Origin: Isoetes taiwanensis
Lineage: Eukaryota > Streptophyta > Lycopodiopsida > Isoetales > Isoetaceae
Direction of reading: 5' to 3'
NCBI GenBank assembly: GCA_021234155.1
Contig: JAJEKV010000008.1
Location: forward strand, 12,752,448-12,816,447
DNA: 64,000 bases
Under the pieces are notes generated by a model. The model did no database searches. It was not told where the DNA came from and saw only the letters and a list, made by a program, of their open reading frames with translations. Each line of letters begins with the position of its first letter. Within the stretch, counting starts at the first letter, position 1. Of the stretch, positions 36,441 to 49,464 are shown in pieces. Both the position numbers and the translations under genes were made by a program.

Positions 36441-39400
36441 ATGGCAATCTGGCCATCCTTCTCCAATTATCTCTTCTTCCAAGTCTTGAAGTTCCGTTGC
36501 ATATCTCCTGCCTCTCTCTTCAATGCAGATGCTTCCTCGTCCTTACCTTCTATAACTCTAATCATGTCAGCAAGTTCAGTTCTTCCTCTACATATTTCAT
36601 CCTCCATTCTGGCTAGCTTTTCCTCTAGTTCCTGCACTACCAATCTAGATTGTCTCAATTCATTATCTCTTTGCTGCGCTCAGCATCCTTTTTTATAAAC
36701 ATATATAGTTGATCACCTCCTTTAACGTAAAAATATGAGTTAAATCTGTTCAAGACTTGCTCTTGTTGCATCAACCTTGACCTCGTGGTCCTAAGTTGAG
36801 ATTGTAGAGAACTTTGTTTAATTTAAGAGAATCCCTTTCTTCTAAGCAAGTCGATCTCTTTGTTATTTTTGTTTGCAAGTGCATGCTCTAGTGTATGACG
36901 TTCTTCTATCTTTTGCCAATAACCTGTTTCAACTCTGTTTCTTGTTTTCAGAGAAATTACCTGCAAAAGTAAGTAGATTAGATTATATACAAGCTTGCAA
37001 TACATTGCCTGCAAGAAGTTACTTTTTAACGTAAAAACCTCAAACATTTACTAATAATAGCTTTGTACCTCTTTTCCCTTATTTTGAGAAAAGGAAAGTA
37101 GCTCTTGATTAATATTTATGAGCTCATGCACTTGCTGCTGATGCTCATCTCTTTGTTTCTTGGTTTCATCAAACTCATGTTTCTTGAGTAGCATTTTCCA
37201 TCTGCCTCGCTCTGAAGTACTCTAATTTTCGCCTCCAGATCTCGCCAGACTTCTCAGTTTTTTCATCTCAAAGGATTGCTCTAAGCTCCACGCTTCGCTT
37301 CACTCCTTAAAAGGTCTTGCTGAAGTTTCTTCAAACTCGACACCCTGCAGAGGAAGGAAGAAGGTTGAATGTTGTAATATTGTTTCTTCATAATGTTGTA
37401 TTATTGTTTCTTCCTAAGAAGTAGCATGTCTTTAGGGGTAACTTACTTCTATTCTTTTGGTTCTTGCCATTTTGGTTCCAATATCTAACACAGGTCTCTG
37501 TGCTCAGTTTGTAATGAAGCAAGGGTAGCCTCAGTTTTGACATTTCTTTGTACCAATTGAGTATTTAGTTCTGCACACAAGATAACGTCCTCTTTCTGCT
37601 TGATCTCTTTTACATGCTCTCAAGAGCTCAGTCATGATTTCACAGTGCTCAACTCTTTGCTGCAGGAAGGTATTATTCCGTTGATAATCAGCATTCCTTG
37701 TTTTTCAGCTTCAATGATGTTTTTACTTTCAGATTCACAAAAGGCAATGGTAAAAAGCAAGCTCCAAATCATTGCCAGAACATCTTTCTACGCTGTCCTG
37801 CTGGAGAAAAAGTAACTAATCAGAGCAAGCAGATGCAGGAATCTTTATTTGTTCCATATGAATTTCAGCACTCAGATTAAATCCATCAGTGACAGCTATA
37901 TCACATAATCAAATGGAACTTGCCTGTTTGCAACTATCAGATTGACTGCTCATTTCTCTGAGCTCATCATGCTTCTGCAACATTCCTCTTAGATGTTCTT
38001 TCTGGTTGTGGCTGATGTTTCTACCATCGCTGAATTTTGATTTGACTACCTGCTCCCCACAAATTGCATAAAGCTTCCATATATTGTGTCCTTCAATGCT
38101 TGCATATCTTCTATATAACATTATTAAGTTGTTAAATGTGATGTGGGCGAACTAAATTCACAATCAGACTGTTACCTTTTCACAATATCTTTGTTTGGTA
38201 CGCTTTTCTGGCATAGCCATCTGGCACTGCAAATAAACAAAGAAATGTGGGGAAAGCATAGAACCACTAAAGGAATCGGGTGTACAGAGGAAATGATAGA
38301 AACAAGAGGATGATCTATTACATGATACACAAGCTATGGATGTAATTCTGATCAAGCATTACTGCTCGTGAAGCAATAAAACTCCCACGGACAAAGCAAT
38401 CTTATGCATAAGAGTTATTCACCCTAAAGATCTAACATGCAGCAAGAACCATCTGTTGTAAGCTTCCATTAGTGTTGCCCCGGCCAAAAAGTGACAAGCC
38501 ATATCTTCCTTTGCTCAAGCAACAACGGTCATATTATATTGAGGTGGTACAAAATACACTAGAAGAAATGCCATGTGATCTACGAATGCTTCAAGTTGGA
38601 GCCCACATCCTTAACCTGGACAACCTTGAACCTCAAACAAATAGAATGCCAAAACGTTTTAAAAGCCCATTCACTGTACATAATTACAACTAACACACAA
38701 AAGCTATTAACGCTTGGCATGTTATCCTAATTAAAAACTATGCAAATCATTTTCTACTCGAGCAGATTTGTTGACTATTTTATTGACTATGCTTGAGACC
38801 ATTTTTAAGACAGTTTCTCAAATCTATGCATAAAGCATGGCCCCCAATCAAGATAAATCAAAGGAAGCATTAAAACTCTAAAAAATGATAGCGACTGGTT
38901 GGGTATTAAACCCAGGATCCCCAGGTTGCAAGCCACATCTGCACATTACATATATCTATATTCAACCCTCCTCGTTAGTGGGCAGACCAACTTAGCCCTT
39001 TGCACTTGCAACCTCCTGGGTTCATGGATCAGCCAATTTTGCTCTTGATGCCATCTTAGGAACAACGGATGGACTGGTGTGGCAAAACCTGCCAAGTGCT
39101 CTCTATCATGAGGTAGCCCTGCATCTGCCCATAACTTACGTATAGAGACAAAGTTTTGTAGCAAAAGCTGAAAACAAATTGACTTCATAAAGAGCATATA
39201 CAATTATAAGAATACCTGCAGCAGAATTGACTTTGTGCTTTGCCAGTATTGTTGTGTTCTTCACAACACAAAGAAGTGGAAGCGTCCATTGAGATGGGGA
39301 CATGTTTGTCCTCATAACCTACTTCTTGTTCTAAATCCTGTAAAGCAAAGGGATATCGCAATTAGGATGGATGCTTGAGACAATTGTAGTATGCAAGCAT

Positions 39401-42350
39401 TGAAGCACATAACGCACAAAACAATCTACAACCTTGTTCATGGTTCCCAGGAATCCAGAAGTAGCAAAAAGGATGGCAACGTTCCTTTATGTCTGCATGA
39501 CCAAAAATCTAGGTTCCCTTTGCTTCAGATGTATGGTCAACCTGTTCCTCCAGAACCTCAAAGATAGGCTTACAAGTATACAGTTGAATAACCAGCTGGG
39601 AACTCTTGATTAATGGATCTTGAAGAATCTTGAATGGAGCAGTGTGGTTCATCTAAAGCTTTTGTACCTCGTTCATGAAATACCAGAGGGCAGCTCCTAT
39701 GTAGAGCTTTTTCTAGTTCTTTTTTTTGTCCTCTAAGATAGACAATCTTGTCTCCAACCTCACAACTGCACTTTTTATTGACTCCCAAAGAACCTTTTTG
39801 CTCTTCTTGGAATCTGGTGAGCTGTTCCCTTTGTTTTGGTTTTATAATTATCAATCAACTTGCCCTCAGAGATTTCAAAGCATGGTTTCATAGGTGACTT
39901 CTATCCAGTGGCTATTCCATAAACTTTCCACCACCATCTTTGACAACAAAATCATTCTCCACCTTGATCTGGGGCTGATGTTCACTCGCACAAACTGTAG
40001 AAGGTGCCTGAGTATGTCTCTCAACAAGCCGGCCTTGATCCAGACCAGTGTCCAGCTCAACTGAATATGGAGCTGAAAATGACGCATACAAATTGACTTT
40101 CATTTTGTATCAACTTTTTCATCAACTAAAGTAGTCCCTCTCCCTTTCAGAAAAGTTATCCTCTTGGGGCACTCTTAGTTTTTTCATAAACTTTGCTCTA
40201 CTGGTGTTTTTCTTTTTCATTAAACCTGCCGTCAACATGGAAAAGTCTTCTAGAACTTTGTTTACCCGTTTCTGACAAACCCTCGTGGCGTGATTTGTGG
40301 TCCCTATAAGTTCTGATAAGTCTCTTTAATGATCCTTTTATCCAGCTTTTCAGCTAACCGAGCAAGAACCCTCAGACTGAATATCGAGAAAGTCATGTGC
40401 AGCTTCAACAGCACCCTAAAAATAGTTGCCATTTTAGTTGAAAAGGATAGCAAGAGGATAAACAAAACTCCAGGAATGTTTAGACAACAAAAATAGCTAG
40501 TAAACCTATTAGTACACAAGCAGTGGACAGGCATACAGTCAGCAAATGCAGAACTAAACAGCTAGTTAAGCATTCAACCCTGATGAAATCTTGAATTGAT
40601 GCATGAACTGCTGCCCTGAGCATTTTCCATGTCATCTTGGCATGTCCTCAGATGTTTGACTAGATTGAGCTTTCTAGCATGCCCTGCCTTGTCATGCTGA
40701 GAGGGAATTTTAGAACACATTCTTATTTCTTCGAATGTAGCTTTTTGTCTTTTTCATGGCATTCTTTTTTCATGTAAAACAGCTGAGCAGCTTTGATTTG
40801 TCTGTTGCTCCCTTCTCCAATTACATATAGTATAATATCATGAAACCTATTTCTTTCCTTACATAACCAATGATTGTTGAAGAACCTGTACCAAAATACA
40901 TGTAGCAGCCATGGCTTGGTTTAGTGTGACTATATACCATATTCTGTGAATTCAATTAAAATCTAACGGCAATTTTTAACTAAAGTTCCAGAAGTTAGCC
41001 ATATGTTCTGTTATAGATGAAACAACAGATAAAAGAAACAGACAAGAAAGGTAAGCTAATAAGCAAACAACCTTGAGAGTATTATCGAATCATAGATGGC
41101 CCCATCGGATAAAATCGTGATCAGGACCCGGGTCTCAAACTGCCCTTTGCAACTCTATTTATTCTTAAATGCGGCTCATTGTTTAAATATGCCTCTGTAA
41201 TTTCTCTCTAGGAATTATTTGCAGGAAAGTGCCTTAAACTTTTTTCTTCTGTTTCTAAAAGCTCTCTGTCATGTATTTGACGTGAGCCTATTGAATTCAC
41301 TGTCTTTTGCAATGTGATTTGATGTACATTTTGACCAACAGATTTGATATATTTTTGACTCCTAAAACATATGTCATGTTTATGGTTAGGATAACCAAGT
41401 TTTAGAATTTCACACTAAAACAATAGAGCCCATCTTTACTGTTTTGTCCTGCGTGTAGAAGCCTTCTGTGAACACAATCCAGCAGAGCTCCTTGGATCAG
41501 GGATAAAACATTTGGGCCAATGTCTTGATCTTTATGTTTGCTAATGTCTCTACTTTGTAAATTGTTGCCATCTCCACATAGTTTTCTTTCCACCTGTTAA
41601 GGAACAAATATACTAATAATTAGTTTTGCCCTTCATTGCACGTGTGTATCTCTATGTTTCTTTTTTAATTTGACAACCATACCATTGGAATTGTGAACTC
41701 AGTGGCATCATGTGTGTCTTCATTTAGCATAGCCAGTTGCAGCCTTTTTGGAGAAGTCATATTGACACACCTTGCAGCATCCTGGTACAAGTTACTGCAT
41801 TCTACATCCTCTACTAAGGATGGTTTTGTCCATAAATTGATATCCACTTTTGAAGGTGATTGAATGACACCTTTTGGAATCTGTCCTCGGATTTTAAGCC
41901 ATTATTTATGTTGTTTCAAAAGCATTGTCTATTTTATTTTTTCCATCTTTTATGGAACTCCAAAGACAAATTATTATAATCTTGCATGGTTGGCAAGCAA
42001 CTGGTATGCTTGGCTGGGAAGTATGAAATTGGGACAAGATCATGGAACACTGTCTTTTATGGATCAATCGCTGATGATGCATTCCATGGATCCTTCACCC
42101 GTATGGGATTTTGCTGAATAACCATTTTATCTCCATCTTGACAGCATAATCTGCTGATTGAATTTCTTTTATCAACACATTGACCCCGTGACACTGCCCT
42201 CAAACCTTGAGCTAGCATATTTAGCTTGGGTTGAGAGTAGTTGGCCTCCCGTTTGATCACCCACATGGTGATAATGGTGGTGCAGGTGCAACTCAAATGG
42301 TCGTAAACTTGCTAAACTCTGCAGGAAAAACACCTCTTCTTCTAAAAAAC
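36440..42350 (-). CDS. Multi-exon coiled-coil protein gene, identity unknown, some broken exons
   Basis: Many short minus-strand coding segments separated by AT-rich introns. Going 5' to 3': 42060-42300, 41665-41847 (INLWTKPSLVEDVECSNLYQ), 41402-41593 (SLIQGALLDCVHRRLLHAGQ), about 40140-40285 (QKRVNKVLEDFSML), 39912-40103 (FSAPYSVELDTGLDQGRLVE), about 39560-39850, about 39250-39340 (DLEQEVGYEDKHVPISMDAS), 37930-38060 (HNQKEHLRGMLQKHDELREM), 37560-37800, 37070-37330 (EFDETKKQRDEHQQQVHELI), 36780-36960 (QKIEERHTLEHALANKNNKE) and 36467-36658 (VVQELEEKLARMEDEICRGR). The 3' half is a clear heptad-type coiled coil. The exon near 37930 may end in a GC-type donor (CAG|GCAAGT). A few exons hold one-base frame breaks. 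I do not recognise the family. A structural or meiotic/cytoskeletal coiled-coil protein is possible, but that is a guess. Confidence 0.5.
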
Positions 42351-43630
42351 TCATAAAATATTTACGAACTACAATGCAATGTTCCTGCTCACAAAAGATA
42401 CCTTTCTCCGCCTTTAAGTGTTGATTATGAATTACTTCGTTGGGATCAAAGCCAAAATAGGAACATGCTGCAAGTTGTGCTTGATGAGCAAGATCAAGTG
42501 TTTGTCTTCTGTAACCAAACCACGTACTTGTAAGTATATATAAAAAATGTTCAGGTCAAGTAGAATTTTTAATGATTATGGGCAAGACCACAAATACAAG
42601 TTCCAAATATTTGATGGTCTAGTAAAATTATAATAAGGCTATCCATAACAATACAAGGAAATTGATAAATGCTGCATCCCAAATTTTAATATATGCCTTC
42701 TCCTTTTGCCATGTCAATGAGAAGGTATTATTATGACAAGAAGCTAATAGACAGAGATGGTACACAGCACACCCATCTCAACAAGTTGGCAAAAAACAAA
42801 CGAACCTTTCTAGAGACAAGGATTCTCTGGTATCCAATGCATCCAAAGAGGCTCTTTGAAATATAGGTCCATGAACAGAATTGCATAATGTATCACTCAG
42901 TAATTTCAGGAGAACTATATAGTGCACAATCCGCTTGTAAATCGTGCAGGGGCCATGCGTAGCCGATAGAGCGTATTAATGTTGAGCATTTGAGTATTAC
43001 ATGTCGACTACCTCAGGCCTTGAGCATTTTATTTTCTAGGTCTTAAGCACTCAAGACTCGCAAACGTATCTGCTGTCAAAATTACATTGCCTTGAATGTA
43101 GTGATTCTGTAATTTTCCTGATCTCAACAACAATACCAATGAGAAAATGACTGGCAACGAAGCTCTCACCGCATTATAAGCAATTGGAAACCTAATCGGA
43201 CTCCATTTTTGGCGTTGAAGCAGCCAATGCTGTTAATTCATGTTCGAATTCAGTTGACGTAATAGGGATGCAGGATCATTTCTTTCCATGTATTGATGAC
43301 GTGTATGCCACATAATTTAATACCGCGTAACTCGACTATTTTCTGAAAACGTATAAATATTACAAGAAATTTATATTGCCCGCGGCGAACATTTCTTTTC
43401 TAACCCAGGTTATAGGGGATGGATTTGTTTCAAAGTCCCCAATAAATTTCTCTTTTTCAACTCATTTATAGGGGTGGAGTTGTGTGATGTTTGTCTTGTG
43501 TCAGTGGAAACCAAAGTAGTCTAAGTCAAGCAAGCACTACTCAACAATCTTGGTATTTATCCAACTCATCGTAAGTAAGTTAGGTTGATGAAGAAAAATA
43601 TGATAAATGAGAATACTTCACCCCATCCTC
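42351..43630. other. No recognised gene
   Basis: Probable upstream region of the coiled-coil gene; AT-rich, no frames or repeats of note. Confidence 0.4.
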
Positions 43631-43631
43631 C

Positions 43632-44200
43632 CCTTTTTTTGAAGGATAAAGAATTATACTATATTGAATAAATGTTACATGATGTAGCAAATAGACATCT
43701 CCAAGACAAGTTCAAGAGGGGGTAGCTACAGAGTCAACCTACAACCTTATACTTGATGTTGCGGATCCCTAACCACTAAAGTTTGAAATTCCTCCATATT
43801 ATCTCCTTCATAATTCAATTTTTCGCTTTTATGAATCCAAATGTACTCCTTCTTCTTGTTAGAAACTATGATCCAGAGAATGACAAATATCTATTCCACC
43901 GATGCTAATGTCAAATGTGTGTCTCGTTGAGATGGGAATCATAAGTTGTTCTCTCACACAATGATAGCGTGGGATGAGGAATAATGTTTTCTGAAAAATC
44001 TTTGCACCTTATTTAAACACCATTGCTTCACGATATACCCTATATGACATCCTAACACCTCCATCCCTCCCTCCATACACGCATTTTGTGCTCTCAAACC
44101 ATAGCTATAAGCATATCATTGCTTTTCAACCATAGCCTTAACCATATCATTGTCCATTGTTAGCTATTGTGTGATGCCACTGAATGCGAAGTTGGTTCCG
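43632..44200 (-). mobile_element. Possible old LINE 3' fragment
   Basis: Starts with a T-run (43632-43640) and GAAGGATAAAGAATTATACT, which resembles the 3' end of the LINE at 35250 in inverse orientation. The body could encode a broken ORF2 end (RFFRKHYSSSHAIIV). No target duplication seen. Confidence 0.3.
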
Positions 44201-45138
44201 AAAATCTAAGACTCTCCTAATTTCATCTAGTTAGAGGATCTGATGACAACCCAATGTTGCACAATATGAATATATGGAACAACAAACAATATGATTGTTA
44301 TTTTCATCTTATTCTTATGTTGTTGATCAACAATGTAAGAATCCATCGTATCATCTTACGTGCCTAGTTGCCTGCTATCTTTGGGGTAAAAATTAATAAA
44401 GGAGGATAAAAGGCTAAAAGGTAAAAGTCTTAGATAGTGCCAATATATAAAGTAAAGTAAGTTGTATATGGTAGAAAATACAAAAAATAATTACCTAAAT
44501 ACGTAGAAGGCGAGAATACAAAATCTAACCACATTTACATTGGAGCATTAAGGTCTAAACTGTTATATTAGCAAAAATAGGGTGAGAAAGGGTCGAAAAA
44601 CAAAGGAGCCTTTTCCTCGGCCGCTGGCTATAATTATATTAGGTTGCCGCCATTATTCTTCTAACCAAGAAACGGCATAATTTTTTCTAATCTTTTAGAG
44701 GGCTTTTTTGTGCATATTACACATTGTGCCTCAACATTAGAATCACAAATATTTTGGCTTTAAGTCTCTAGGGCATTCACATGGGATTTTTGGCCCTCCC
44801 ACAAACAACGCTGCAGGATTTATTTAAGCGGTACCGGGCACGCCCACATGAACTTATTTTTTGAAGCTGATGACTTAGGGCGATTGCCGGCCAAGCAGCG
44901 GCCAGCGCACCATTCCACTGCAGTGGCCACCGCGGCGGCCTAAGGTTTCTTGTTCTGAAACGGCTTTACGGATCGCCTCCAAGTCTGGCCATGGCTGTTG
45001 GGTGCATTCACATGATCGGCTGTTAAATACAGGTACCAAATACCTCATAAAGCATCTACAAAGCTTCCATTCATCCACAGAGCATCGATTTCTATCCTGT
45101 TTATCTATTTCCTCCAATTTCCTATCTCTTTGCCCTCC

Positions 45139-46170
45139 ATGGATTTGAATAGCATCCCATCAGACCTGTATGAAGAAGACGCAATCGAGGTTGTTCCTTC
45201 CACCCAATTACCTGTATGTGAAGATCAAGCATCTGATGAAGGAGATGGGGATGATGAGGAGGATCTTAGCCAGCCAAATGCCAGGAAGAAGATGGACCCA
45301 TGGCGTTGATGTCATAGCTTTGAAATCTTTGGTGGAGCAGTATGCCAATGTGAAAGTTAATAAGCTCCAAATGGGCAATTTTCAAAGCAAATCCCATTAC
45401 GTCTGAATGAGACTCTGGGCACTGTTTATACTGGCAAACAAGTCAAGAATAAGGTAGAGTGTTTGGTTAAGAAGTACAAGAAGGAGAAGGATAGAGAGTC
45501 TAAAACTGGATCCACTCCTAGCGAGTGGAAATTTTTTGACCAATTCGATGGAGTTTTTGGGGAATCATCAAAGGTGGTTGGTCTCCCCGATGGATCAACG
45601 GAGTCTGGGTTCTGAAGTGGGATGAAGCGAAAGCATACAGATGCAAATTTGAATGCTTTAAAGGCTAATGTGAAAACCAAGAAGTTTTGCAATCGTACTT
45701 CAGTCGCTAGTTCTCAGGCCCCAGCTTTCGAGTATGTTGTGGTGAAACCACCACAAACATCCAAATCAGCTCCCCGCTTATTTAGATGACAAAGTGATGA
45801 CAATGATGAGCAAGAAGCGGTATTGAGGTTGATTTCCCTCCAAGAAAGGGCTCCCAAGGAGCGCAAGAAACTGGATCTAGCCTTCGTGGGGAAGAAGATG
45901 AAAGCCGACTTTTAACGAGGGAGGGTGCCAAAGCCGCAAGGCTACCATTTTAGCTCAGGCCATGAAAGATGTGACTAATGTTCACAAGGACCTGCCGGTG
46001 ATGGGAATTCGCGGCATCGAAGGAGGCATGAGGATAGAAGAGCGGAGGCACGTAAAGAATCCGGAGAGGCTAAAGGGGAAGAAGCCATGAGGCTAAAAAG
46101 AGTTATTAGAACTGCGAGGCTTCAAAAGAAAAGGAGGATCTTGGGTTGCTGCTCTCAATGAAAGATGCAA
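45139..46170 (+). pseudogene. Myb/SANT-like (trihelix-type) protein of a Harbinger element, frame-broken
   Basis: Starts at ATG 45139 with an acidic N-terminus (DLYEEDAIEVVPSTQLPVCE; ASDEGDGDDEEDL). The DNA-binding domain follows in shifted frames: RRWTHGVDVIALKSLVEQYA at about 45288-45350, then VECLVKKYKKEKDRE and SEWKFFDQFDGVFG at about 45450-45560. The pattern of spaced Trp/aromatic residues plus FFDQFD...FG is that of plant Myb/SANT-like domains, which in PIF/Harbinger elements bind the transposon ends and help bring the transposase into the nucleus. A basic C-terminal part (GMKRKHTDANLNALKANVKT) extends to about 46170. At least three frame breaks. Confidence 0.7.
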
Positions 46171-46334
46171 ATTAAATTCAACTTCATGGTCAGTAAAGAT
46201 CGGTTCAGATGCCTAGCAACACTCCTTCATCGGGTCAAATACCATTCTTTTTGATCTTCATCCTTGACATTCAACATATAAAAGAATTAAACCCCCAGCA
46301 ACCAACAGCCATCGTCACAACCATTGACATTAAC

Positions 46335-46895
46335 AACCAACACATAACTACCATTGACATTAATTAATACAACCATTGTTCAACATTTAAATTAAATCCC
46401 CCTTAAACCCCCCTTTGGTTTTGGGTGCATATTCACACGCTCGGGGGTGACCGCAAATCGGAGATTTGTTGGATAGGCATATTCACCCCTTATTCCTTAA
46501 TCTACACCGCACGTAAAGTTCCTCGCTTGTGGGGTATGCAAGTACAAAATTTGCTATATTGTATAACAAGATTCGCAAAATACTATAAGATTTCAAGCGT
46601 AATACTATATGGTGTTGATTTCATCGTGCAAAAATACAATTATGAGGGCTCTCGCCGCCCTACGCCACCCCCCGCGGTGAATATGCACCCAAACCAAAGG
46701 GGGGTTTAAGGGGGGATTTTAATTTAAATGTGTTGGACCCAATGGTTGTGGTAATTAATGTCAATGGTAGTTATGTGTTGGTTGTTAATGTCAATGGTTG
46801 TTATGTGTTGGTTGTTATGTGTTGGGGGTTTAATTTTTATATGTTGGATGTTAATGGTTTGTGTTGCAAAATTTTTTTGCCCTTCTGGGCCTTAA
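46335..46895. mobile_element. Foldback/MITE element, copy B
   Basis: Arms at about 46335-46447 and 46669-46787 share the copy A core (CCCTTAAACCCCC and TTTGGTT then GGGTGCATATTCACACG) around a loop of about 220 bp that also matches copy A (TACACCGCACGTAAAGTTCC; ACTATATGGTGTTGATTTCA). Outside the arms, AATGTCAATGGTxGTTATG and TGTTGGTTGT recur two to three times in tandem (46757-46830), as in foldback elements with repeated ends. The right end is near GCCCTTCTGGGCC (46880-46893). Located between the two Harbinger genes. Confidence 0.85.
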
Positions 46896-47499
46896 GGACG
46901 CCACCCCTGGGTATTGAGACAAAAATTTTAGAATTCAAACTAAAAAAAAACTAGAATTCATTTGAGGCTTTCTTTATCACCGTAGCTTTTGAATTTCATC
47001 ACAATAAAACAAATAGAACATAAGTAAAAGTTACATAAAGATAGAGCATTGATCCCATTATTCAAAGTCATAAAGTTTGCAACACCCATACACAAACATT
47101 TTGCAACCGGAAGTTAACAAAGAACCTTGGCCTCCATGGATTCTTGTGGTGAGAAACCAAAGTGGAAACTTTTCGCTTGTTAGCACAAGGATCTAGAAGC
47201 CTCAAAATCTAAAAATACATGGTAATTTTGCAGGCTTCATTCGAATGAGCCATAAAACAATATCCAATAAATAAAACTCAGATTAATCACCGGTAGGATG
47301 TAAAAGCCTACCAAACCCGGCCGGAAAATTGCTGTTTTAGCATAGATAACTTAACCAAACATATCCATATCATACACTATCAAAAAGATCTCGAGAGAGC
47401 TTTCCAACGCAATAAAAATCATCTCAAACAGAGCCTTGGATCAAAGTTATGATAAGAAATGTGTTCACGTTGCGAACTGCACTACATGCGCCCTTCATG

Positions 47500-47680
47500 T
47501 GCCCATTATGCACCACACACACAAAAAGAGGACTTTGAGCCATTGGTTGTTGACCATTATGCACCACACACACAAAAAGAGCTTTTTGTTGTGGAGCCAT
47601 TGGTTTGCCGACCATTATGCACCACTACGCACAAAAAAAGGGCTTTTTTGTGGAGCCATTGGTTGTTGACCATTGAAAAA
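47500..47680. repeat. Small tandem array, about 3 units of 60-75 bp
   Basis: Units share GACCATTATGCACCAC, CACACAAAAAGAG or ACGCACAAAAAAAGGG, and GGAGCCATTGGTT. A partial unit precedes at about 47500. Non-coding. The rest of 46896-48340 is AT-rich with no gene. Confidence 0.85.
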
Positions 47681-48339
47681 AAATTTAAAATCAATGGCTC
47701 GGAAATGGTGCACCTAGATGACGATTAAGACATCCATTTGAATACATCACTTAAATCATAGGAAAACCTTGGGGAAAAGCGTCTGACAAAACACAAAAGT
47801 TAAAAACCCCCGTTATTACTTTACATATTAAGTTTTGATAAGTTTTGAACATGTCCTTTTGTGGTTTTATATGGAATTGTGGTTTTTTTTATATGGAATT
47901 GTAGGTTTTATAAGAAAGTTTATTTCATTTATTTAAGTCTCTTCAAGTTCGAATTTGATTTATAACATTTCTGTAAATGGTTTCTTGAGTAATGGCAAAC
48001 AGTAAAGTATTGTGGTGAATAATAAGCCTTTGGTTACAAAGTAGCCCACGTTCCTTTTAAAAACATCACATCACTACTATTATCTAAAGAAACCAAGTTA
48101 TGGTAAAATCAAACAAGTGCTCAAAACAAGTTATGTGGTGAATAATACGCCCTTAGCTCCCAAGTTCATTTTTTAAAAACATCACATCACAAATATTATC
48201 CAAAAACCAAATTATGGTAAAATCAAACAAGTGCTCAAATCAAGTGCTCGCTTTCATGTGCTCAAAACACTGTATCCTTCGGTAATTTTCCTTCTCTTAT
48301 ACGCTCAGATCCCCTTGATTAAGTGGAAGGGCTCCATAC

Positions 48340-49464
48340 GTAAAACACAAGTGTGTCAAAGTACTCATCTTCATTTTCAAGTCGCAAGAGATTGTGAAGC
48401 ACACAGCAAGCTATGACCACCTTAGGTGCATGGGGCATCTTCTTTTCATGCTACTCAAGATGTTCCATCGCCCTTTTAGAAGAGCAAAAGCATTCTCTAT
48501 AACCACCTAGCTTGTGACAGCGAAAACGCAATAGTGTCTGCAGGATCATTTAATCTTTTCTTCTTGATGACCATCATGTACTTAGATGCTGGATAACCCG
48601 GATCTGCAATTAAGTGGTTGGATGCCATGCAGCTTGCCTTGTGGGACCTCGTAATATATGTCTCCTAGACAATTTTGCAAACAATAGGGACTTGTAGAAA
48701 TGGTTCGTGTCATGCGCACCACCCGGAGCATCACAGCAAACATCCCAAAATATTAATGAGGGATCGCAGACTGCTTGTAGCACTATAGAAAAGAAATGAT
48801 GTCTGCTCCAATAGTCTACTGGTCCCCATTTCCTTATTGGTGCCTTCTTGAATGGGATGTGAGTACCATCAATGGCTCCAGCAACTTGTGGCACACCTGA
48901 GATGCTCTCAAAGTCATGTATAATATTATGCAGTCTGTTACCAGATGGAGGTCTAATGAAGTCATGTCTAAGTTTCTCAGCTAAAATAGTGACCACTATT
49001 TTAGTGTACTTATGAACAGTACTTGCTCCCATTCTGTACATTTCAGCACATATAAAACCCTTTGCATTGTGGGCCAATCGAAAAAGAACAACTGCTAAAG
49101 CCTTTATTTTTTCAATTGGTTCACGGACCACAATTGATAAGTCAGCTTGTATAATGTGTGGAACAACTAGACGAAGCAGCTTCTCGAAATTATCTGCCCT
49201 CATTCTATAGAAATTCCTGAAGTTATACTCACTAGCTATGCCAGAACGAAGCCAAGGATTACTGCTCAGATCATTCCAGAAAGAAACCTGCCTTGGGTAC
49301 ATCCACCACACTCTTCTTCCTCTGTTCATCTGCTCATCTAACAGTACAAGCAAGAACATGGCACACATTTGCATTAGGTAGTCAACAAGTTCCTCCAATC
49401 CCGTGTTCAGGTCCTCATAATCAACTTCTCCATCACTTGATAAATCCAGGTCATAATGATCCAT
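48340..49464 (-). pseudogene. PIF/Harbinger DDE transposase (nearly intact, C-terminus broken)
   Basis: A 284-codon ORF opens at ATG 49464. Residues 1-50 are an acidic lead. About 60-180 is the helical N-terminal part (SFWNDLSSNPWLRSGI; IEKIKALAVVLFRLAHNAKG). The nuclease core follows: catalytic D199 in GAIDGTHIPF, YWSRHHFFSIVLQAVCD, and D252 in GGAHDTNHF. The ORF then stops (48610), but the family pattern continues in other frames: ADPGYPASKYMMVI at about 48560-48605, YRECFCSSKRAMEHLE near 48440-48510 with the position of the third acidic residue, and VIACCVLHNLLRLENEDE near 48360-48410. Full-length homologues are about 380-420 residues. The reading break is one or two indels, so this is a recently inactivated copy or one with sequence error. 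Enzyme role: cut-and-paste excision and insertion at TTA-type targets. Confidence 0.85.

Noticed and set aside
38880-38945. tRNA-like GGTTGGGTATTAAACC sequence
   Set aside because: No acceptor stem or D-arm can be paired; not a tRNA.
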